NCBI RefSeq assembly: GCF_000005505.3
Contig: NC_016132.3
Span: 20,884,501 to 20,948,500 of the forward strand
Reading direction: 5' to 3'
Source of the DNA: Brachypodium distachyon
Taxonomy: Eukaryota; Streptophyta; Magnoliopsida; Poales; Poaceae
DNA: 64,000 nt
Position 1 is the stretch's first letter. Every line of letters starts with the position of its first letter. The notes below the pieces were generated by a model. That model had not been told where the DNA came from and ran no database searches. It saw only the letters and a program-made list of their open reading frames with translations. Below are positions 57,265 through 64,000 of the stretch, piece by piece. Both the position numbers and the translations under genes were made by a program.

Positions 57265-57859
57265 TTGGTATGGGACGGAGGAGGATGCAATACTGATCGA
57301 TGCGAGTGCGTGCCTAGCTAGTGCACCCCCCTAACACAAGCTCACAAACCGATGAGATCATGGATATGCGAGTCCCACTAAATTTCTAGTGAAGCGTGTG
57401 ATGGTTGTCCTGACTCCTGAGTGCCACTTGCCCACTTGATAGATTAGCCATTTTAGCCTATTAAAATATTTATCCCAGAGAATCATTAATTTTTTTAGGA
57501 CACCTCAAACGGGCAGACTCATGCCTTTGCATTAAAAAAGAAATAGAATCGTCCGGCTAATTAAGGAAAACCGGACGAAAACCTGACCAGTAAATCATTA
57601 TCTAAGACAGATTGCTTATACTCCTACTGTCTTCTTTCCAGTCATGAGGGGTGCCCGCTTATTGTGGGGTTCACCTTACACCATTCATTTGAGCAATAAA
57701 AGGAAGTTGATTTAGTGCCACAAAAATTATTCATGTTACCAGAAGCCTAAGCTCAGCCTTGGCGGGAGACAAAAGTGGGGAGGCCAATGCACAAATCTTT
57801 GAATAAAATTGAATGGTCTAAAATTTTATTTGCACAATAAAAGGAGACTTCTCTGACAA

Positions 57860-58183
57860 CTCGTTTGGTATAGCCTCAATTCATTTCGTTTGGTAGAAAT
57901 GATATGAAATCAAAAAATTGATATGATTTCATTTGGTATAGTTTGAATTCCAGATTCAAAAATCATGTTTGTTTTTCATATGGATTTGAAAAATGAGGGA
58001 CAATTCCAGAAAAATGTTCTAGAAAAATGATGACTTTTAGAGTGGACTTCAGTGAGTCACAGTGTGATTCATGAAATTTCGGATTGAATTCCTATCCCAA
58101 TTCTGCACCAGCAAAACAATTTAACTTCTGGAATAGAAAATGAATTACAGGATTCCAATCCCAAATGATGGGTGCCAAACGAG
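57860..58183. mobile_element. MITE with CTCGTTTGG terminal inverted repeats
   Basis: CTCGTTTGGTA at the left and (T/G)CCAAACGAG at the right, with sub-terminal ATTCATTT / GGAATTCC motifs mirrored; about 324 bp, AT-rich. CTCGTTTGG termini are common in grass hAT- or PIF-derived MITEs. No clear target duplication. Confidence 0.65.
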
Positions 58184-58250
58184 ATGTAATTGATTAGTCG
58201 AGTGTTGCGCTGTTTTGTATTATATGCGTTAAGAACAGCACAAACTAATA

Positions 58251-58374
58251 CTCCCTCCGTCCAACAAAAGATGTCTCAAATTTGTCAAAATTTAGATGTA
58301 TCTAGACATGACTTAGTGTATAAATGCATTCAAATTTGATCAAAATTGAGACAATCTTTGTTGAACGGAGGGAG
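58251..58374. mobile_element. Stowaway MITE
   Basis: CTCCCTCCGTCCAACAAAAG ... CTTTGTTGAACGGAGGGAG, 124 bp, TA on both sides (58249-58250, 58375-58376). Confidence 0.94.
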
Positions 58375-59137
58375 TATCCTTATCTCAGTTAACTTGGTTA
58401 TCCTAACAAATGAGGTGTAGCCATCGATCCGTGCTTTGCCGGCCGGTCGCGAGTAGTTTTCTTCCCTTCTTTTCTCCCGAACGCATGATGCGAGTCCGAT
58501 TCTGACCAAATGGGCAATCATCAATGCACGATGCGCAGGGAGCGGAGGCGATACTCCGATGGCAACCCGAGACTCACCGAATCGTAGTTTAACATCACCG
58601 GCTCGGCCGGCTGGCTTCGATTGGCCGTAAAATTAAGCTTGGCGCTGACGCAATCGAGGGATCGACGAGTTCGTTAGATGCAGCCGCAGGCGGGCGGCAG
58701 CTAGCGCGCTAGCTACGGCTACCAGCAGCTGAACTGATACACGGCTACGAGAAGTGAAGCCCAAGTGCATGCCTGCGCCCAACCACTCGCTCCATGACGC
58801 CAAACGCCGTCCAATCTACGAGAGCTAAGCTGAAGACGTACTGGAGAGGGCAGACTTTGGTGATACAGTGATACTTCAGCTTCAAGCCAGATGCGGAACC
58901 GGCCGGCCGTTTGCCTCGCAACCAACTGTCTGAGAGACTGAGATGGGGTTTTTTGGTCACATCGCACCCAACATTAAGATCCTGCTGGCCAACAGGTCTC
59001 TACCTGCAGACGACAATACAAACCAAACGCAATTGTTTTTGTTTTGTTTTTTCCTCTCTTTTTTCTGAACTGCCAACATGGAACCAATCGAGCATATACA
59101 CAAACACACAAAAGAAGTCTATCCTAAACCATGTATT

Positions 59138-59360
59138 CCCTCCATTTCAAATTATAAAATGTTTTATTTTATAAGTCAAATATTTTTAAATTTGATCAAG
59201 ATTAGAGGACAACATATTAATATCTGTAATATCAAGTAGGTATACTACGAAGATATCATAAGAGATTTAATAAAAGCTAATCTACTGTCGTGGATATATT
59301 GATAGATTTTTTCAATAGATATGGTCAACTTTGATTTTTTTGACTTCGGACAAACCTGGA
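59138..59360. mobile_element. Relic of a longer Stowaway-like MITE
   Basis: Begins TATTCCCTCCATTTCAAATTA and has the family's inner phrases (GATCAAGATTAGAGGAC, AATATCTGTAATATCAAG, GGTCAACTTTGATTTTTTTGAC), but the right terminal repeat is missing. Confidence 0.6.
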
Positions 59361-59399
59361 TCTACTGTGTTTGATCAAATTAAACGAGTGTTGCCGTGC

Positions 59400-62195
59400 T
59401 TGATCTAGTTAACTTGGAAGCTAAATAACGAAACACTCGTAGACAGAGAAGCATCTCTTGGTGTGGTGGTGGAGTTGTGAGTGCATGACTCCACCCATCA
59501 TGATGCAAATCTTGGTGCTCACAATATACTTTAGGGGCTATCCCCTATAATCTTTTCGTCAAAAAAAGAAACACTCGTAGACATAGGGAACGCAACAAGG
59601 TTATAACCTACGAAATTTCTCCCAAGAAATATTTCTGCCATGTAAACAAATGTCAAGAGACAAATAGATTTACCCTTATCATCTTTCTTACGGAAGGCAA
59701 ATGGTAATTTTTTTGGATGACTTTTCTTTGTGGCTGATCTCATTCTGTAGCATTCCCTAGTCCCTGCATTCATGAGTGTTAAAAAACCTTGGTAGGTGCA
59801 AAACCACCACGAATAACCGGGCCAATGTTTGGATGATGGTTTCTTCCTCAGGGTTCCAAAAAATCTGAAACAATTTATGGTTGTGGGAAGAACTATAGCA
59901 ACAAAACAACAACCAACACAATCATTTGCGTTCTGTACAAATTAAAAGCCACAAGAGGGCTCTTCTCATTTTTGCATGTGACACATATTTTGGGACGAAT
60001 AAGTACAGTTTATCATTTCATAGCGTCCCCTACATGCATGTATTGTTTTCTTCATATCTTTTGAAAAAGCCGGGAGAGACAAAACCATTATCCAAACTAG
60101 TCAGGATCTAGTTTAAACCGTTTTAGAAGGTTTAGTATATATTTCATATAGGTGATATCCCTATAGACAATTCCGTAGTTCAGGGCTCAAGTTGGATCAA
60201 TTACCACTATAGTTCACTGTTCACGGTTTAAATGACCATTTTTTCGTGTATTAGAATTAAGTTCAACCAAATCTATTGTAAGGCTTTGACTAATAATTAC
60301 TACTGCATAAATATATAATTATGTTATGTGACATTGGTGTTATTAGATTTGTATTAAAAAAAATTACTTACTTTTATGAATGTGATTTAGTATCACATAA
60401 ACCACATCTTGCTGGTCAAGCTTATCTCAATAATCTAACTTCATTCCTAAATGTAGGAAGTATTTTTGGCTTTACAAGTACGACTTTCGGGCCTTGTAAT
60501 GCAGTGTTTAGCTAATGGTGATTAGACTTATAAGAAAGTGCTTTTGGAAACGAACCAAATACTAATATAATTTGTGTTGCAACATAATCCACAAACTAAT
60601 AATTTAGTTCTTGGTTAAACTTTGATTTGGGAAAGTTGAAATACGTCTTACATGGAAAAAAACGGAGTTGTACTGTATAAGTGCCCCAAAACAGATTACT
60701 GCGTGATTACTTTGCCCAAAAAGAGCATCCCTTTTCATTAGTTTGCTGCGCATAGCACATTAGTATGAATACTAACAAATAACAAACATGCATTCGGAGG
60801 TTATCTCACCTTGAAGCATTGGACTTGGTGTTTATTCAGATATATGTAATAGTTTGGTTCCCTAACCTCCATAGCCTCCCTTGGTTACTAAGAATGTGAC
60901 ACTTTTACTGGGTCCCAGTCAAATAGACCAGATCAGATGAAAGGCTAGCATGGACATCCAATCTGGCAAAAGCAGCAAGCTCCACTGCAACAACCCCACA
61001 GCTCTAAGCAACACGCCAGCAGCACAGACACAACTCTCTTTTTATTATTTATTCTTTTGTGTTGTGTGTGTACGTGAACACTGATTTTAATCTTGCTCCG
61101 ACACCACGACAAGATGACGGATTGACGGCAAATAAAAAGCATTGAAAAAGGTTATGGATTTGACCCTGAGGGCCATAGTTAACTTGAGAATTTCACAAAG
61201 TTAAGTTGCAGTTTTCCATGCATATGTGGTGCAGCAGGACTCTAGCAGTCTATCTGAAAAAGAAATCTAAAGCAGCGCCATAAAAGGCTAAATAGTTTTT
61301 GGCAATCACAGTGAAGGTCCCATAAAGCTTTCACATGTTTCAGTTCAGAAGTGATATTCCACCATAATGAATTATTAGTGAAGCAGGGGCTCATATAGAA
61401 CAATTATGATATTATCATGTAAGTATACATACCGCAATGATTAATGTCACTACACACATCAGCTTAAGCTCTAGAAAAATAGTGTGTCCACATTCAGACG
61501 GCAGGGAATTTCCTGATAATTCTGACCCACACCGCACCGTACGTTGTCATCATCAGGTTACTTTAGCTGTTTTGCATGAAGTTAATCAGAGGCATCCGCT
61601 ACGGTACTAATTAATTCATTAATGCATGCAAAAATGGGATGATGAAAATGTTGAATCAGTTGATCAACTGCTTAATTATCTTGTACTCCATCGACACTAA
61701 TCAACATTTCTATACATGCTGATTCTTAATTTGTACCGTTAAGCTTATCGGAAACTCTCTTTCATTTTACCTGAGAAGGGAAACTGACATTCCAAGACAT
61801 GCCTGCGTTTTGGTGCACCGTCATATCACACGTACCGTCGCCCAGCACAAAAAAAAAGACCACCGGCTGGTGAAGACAAATATCGTCCATGTGCTTAAAT
61901 ATTCCTCCAGATCCAACAAGCATTTCCTAGGATGAATAGAAAATAGAAAGAAAGGTAAAAAAAACCATCAACTTGCACCGATGGATCGATACAACCACTC
62001 GCATCCCAGCAGCAGCAGCAGCTAGGCCCTATGGATTGGATCGCAGGATCGAGCAGATCAAAGAGCCGGCTGGGGGCAGCAGGATCTCGGCCCTATGTGA
62101 CATTTTCTATGTACGTCCACCAACCCAGCCAACCACTGTCCCCCTGCGACCTTCTACCATGCACGGCACCACGGGGGGCGACAGCACTGCGCAGC
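59400..62195. other. Upstream intergenic region of laccase 2; nothing coding seen
   Basis: AT-rich with scattered short ORFs. A polypurine AAAAAAAAGACC and CAGCAGCAGCAGC stretch precede the laccase promoter (61850-62020). No tRNA or other RNA gene recognised. Confidence 0.5.
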
Positions 62196-62199
62196 CGGC

Positions 62200-62206
62200 T
62201 TAAATA
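62200..62206 (+). promoter_or_regulatory. TATA-like box of laccase 2
   Basis: TTAAATA in GGCTTAAATAGCCAC, 83 bp upstream of the chosen ATG (62283). Its position makes the in-frame ATG at 62232 unlikely to be the main start, since transcription would begin at about the same place. Confidence 0.55.
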
Positions 62207-62282
62207 GCCACTCCAGCCCCTACCACTGATCATGCCACTCACCACCTTGAAGTGCTCACACATACAGGAAGACTTGCATAAA

Positions 62283-64000
62283 ATGGGTGGTGCTCATCAT
62301 GGTCTTCTCCGGTGCGCCTCCCCTGCATGCCTCCACCTGGCCTTCTTCCTCCTCCTCGCCGTGGAGCCGGGCCTCACGGCCGGCCTCACCCGCCGCTACA
62401 CGTTCAATGTAAACAATCTTGCGTTAAAGCTCTGTCACATTGTCTTGAAGTTCAATGTTCTGATATATATATGCAGGTGACAATGGCGACAGTGACGCGG
62501 CTGTGCCTGACGAAGAGCATCCCGACGGTGAACGGGCAGTTCCCGGGGCCGAAGATCAGCGTGCGGGAGGGCGACCGGCTCGTCGTCAATGTCCACAACA
62601 ACATCAACAACAACGTCACCTTCCACTGGTACGTGGCCGGCGCACGTTTACGTTATATATATGAACGTAGTATATACTTTTACGGTTCCTGGGTTCATTA
62701 ACGAGGATGTGCATCCATGCGCAACTGCAGGCACGGCGTGAGGCAGCTGCGGAGCGGGTGGGCGGACGGGCCGGCGTACATCACGCAGTGCCCGATCCGT
62801 CCGGGGCAGAGCTACGTGTACAGCTTCCGCATCGTCGGGCAGCGCGGCACGCTGTGGTGGCACGCGCATTTCTCCTGGCTCCGGGCGACGCTCCACGGCC
62901 CGATGGTCATCCTCCCGCCACTCGGCGTCCCTTACCCGTTCCCTAAGCCCTACAGAGAAGTGCCCCTTATGCTTGGCGAGTGGTTCAACGCTGACCCGGA
63001 GGCCGTGATCAAGCAGGCGCTACAGACCGGTGGAGGCCCCAACGTATCCGATGCCTACACTTTCAACGGCTTCCCTGGCCCAACATACAACTGCTCAGCG
63101 AAGAGTAAGATCTACACGCCCCAGCCAGAACTATATATGTTTTGTTGCCCATGCAAACAGCTCCGTGTTAACGAGTCTGAGAAATTCCCGTGACGTCACA
63201 GGCACGTACAAGCTGAAGGTAAAGCCCGGGAGGACGTACATGCTGCGGCTCATCAACGCGGCGCTCAACGACGAGCTCTTCTTCGCAGTCGCCAACCACA
63301 CGCTGACGGTCGTGCAGGCGGACGCCAGCTACGTGAAGCCGTTCACCGCCAACACGCTCGTCATCTCCCCGGGCCAGACCATGGACGTGCTCCTCACCGC
63401 CGCGGCCAGCACCTCCTCCTCGGCTTTCGCCATCGCCGTCGCGCCCTACACCAACACCGTGGGCACATTTGACAACACCACCGCCATAGCCGTCCTCGAG
63501 TACTCCCCGCAGAGACCCTCCATGCTTCGGAATCTCCCCGCGCCATCCCTCCCGTTGTACAATGACACCAACGCTGTAACCAACTTCTCCTCCAAGTTCC
63601 GGAGCCTGGACAACGCGCGGTACCCCGCACAGGTGCCGATGACAGTGGACCGGCACTTCTTCTTCACTGTTGGGCTCGGGGCCGACCCATGCCAAAGCCC
63701 GATCAATGGTACATGCCAGGGCCCGAACAACACCCGGTTCGCCGCGTCCATCAACAACGTCTCCTTCATCATGCCCAAGACCTCGCTTCTCCAGGCGCAC
63801 TACCAGCGGATGTACAAAGGCGTGCTCATGGCCAACTTCCCCACTGCGCCAGTGCGCAAGTTCAACTACACTGGAACGCCGCCCAACAACACATTTGTCA
63901 CACACGGCACCAGGGTGGTGCCGCTTGCCTTCAACACCACCGTCGAGGTGGTGCTCCAGGACACCAGCATCCAGGGCGCCGAGAGCCATCCGCTGCACTT
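62283..64000 (+). CDS. LAC: Laccase 2, 5' part (runs off the right edge)
   Basis: Exons: 62283-62408, 62477-62628, 62731-63104 and 63202 to beyond 64000, GT-AG introns with consistent phase. The start at 62283 gives a signal peptide with hydrophobic core [11 protein letters not shown]; an in-frame ATG 51 bases upstream would extend it without adding a better signal. Copper motif 1 is split by intron 2 (FHW|HGVRQL) and motif 2 is WWHAHFSW; the last bases reach ESHPLH of motif 3. The protein aligns along its length with laccase 1 (for example [20 protein letters not shown] identical), but uses the ordinary split-gene plan. The miR397-like site is at 63251-63271. It lies 15 kb from laccase 1 in the opposite orientation with FTSH between. 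No lesion seen in the visible part. Confidence 0.94.
63251..63271 (+). promoter_or_regulatory. miR397 target-like site in laccase 2 mRNA
   Basis: Same LINAALNDE codons as in laccase 1. Relative to laccase 1 it has one more mismatch, at the base facing miRNA position 12, just outside the usual cleavage bond at 10-11. miR397 sequence recalled from memory. Confidence 0.6.

Noticed and set aside
63168..63998. 276-codon ORF on the minus strand opposite laccase 2
   Set aside because: Antisense shadow of a GC-rich exon; no domain.

Overview
The window is nuclear DNA of a grass, most likely a pooid (Triticeae/Brachypodium-like). The evidence is spliced plant genes with GT-AG introns, Stowaway MITEs with CTCCCTCC ends and TA target duplications, a Cassandra TRIM with 5S-rRNA-derived LTRs, a full-length CACTA element and GC-rich grass coding style. 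I recognise five real gene loci; most of the rest is transposons, tandem repeats and decayed fragments.

Layout. 0-2.6 kb: 3' part of a three-repeat MYB (MYB3R) gene, copy A. 2.6-12.9 kb: repeats and relics, including two broken small genes facing away from each other (6.1-7.7 kb), three tandem-repeat blocks (4.97-5.9, 8.38-8.53, 8.8-9.5 kb) and a probable Helitron ending at 11,940. 12.98-16.03 kb: tandem array with a unit of about 325 bp. 16.2-17.0 kb: CACTA relic. 18.06-26.95 kb: MYB3R copy B, a diverged duplicate of copy A, whose last coding exon is cut by one in-frame TAG. Its first intron holds a 215-bp tandem duplication and the Cassandra element. 27.2-32.4 kb: duplicated flank, MITEs, GC-rich blocks and the 5' end of another CACTA. 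32,433-44,134: complete CACTA element (TSD TCG) with a decayed TNP2-type transposase and a second gene (Transposase_24-like plus Ulp1-like region), each preceded by its own copy of a TATA promoter and leader. 45.41-47.34 kb (minus): laccase with only two introns. 49.86-55.11 kb (minus): mitochondrial FtsH-type AAA metalloprotease, eight exons, 814 aa. 55.1-62.2 kb: intergenic DNA with several MITEs. 62.28 kb to the right edge (plus): 5' part of a second laccase.

Functional reading. MYB3R proteins regulate G2/M genes, laccases oxidise monolignols in the apoplast, and FtsH handles quality control in the mitochondrial inner membrane; nothing suggests they act together. Both laccases carry a near-complementary miR397 site. 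The most unusual features are the single nonsense codon in MYB3R copy B, the duplicated promoter-leader-intron module inside the CACTA element with a protease-like domain lacking expected catalytic residues, the Cassandra insertion, and the 325-bp array next to a MYB3R gene. All splice sites were read by eye from conserved protein and GT/AG signals, without transcript evidence.
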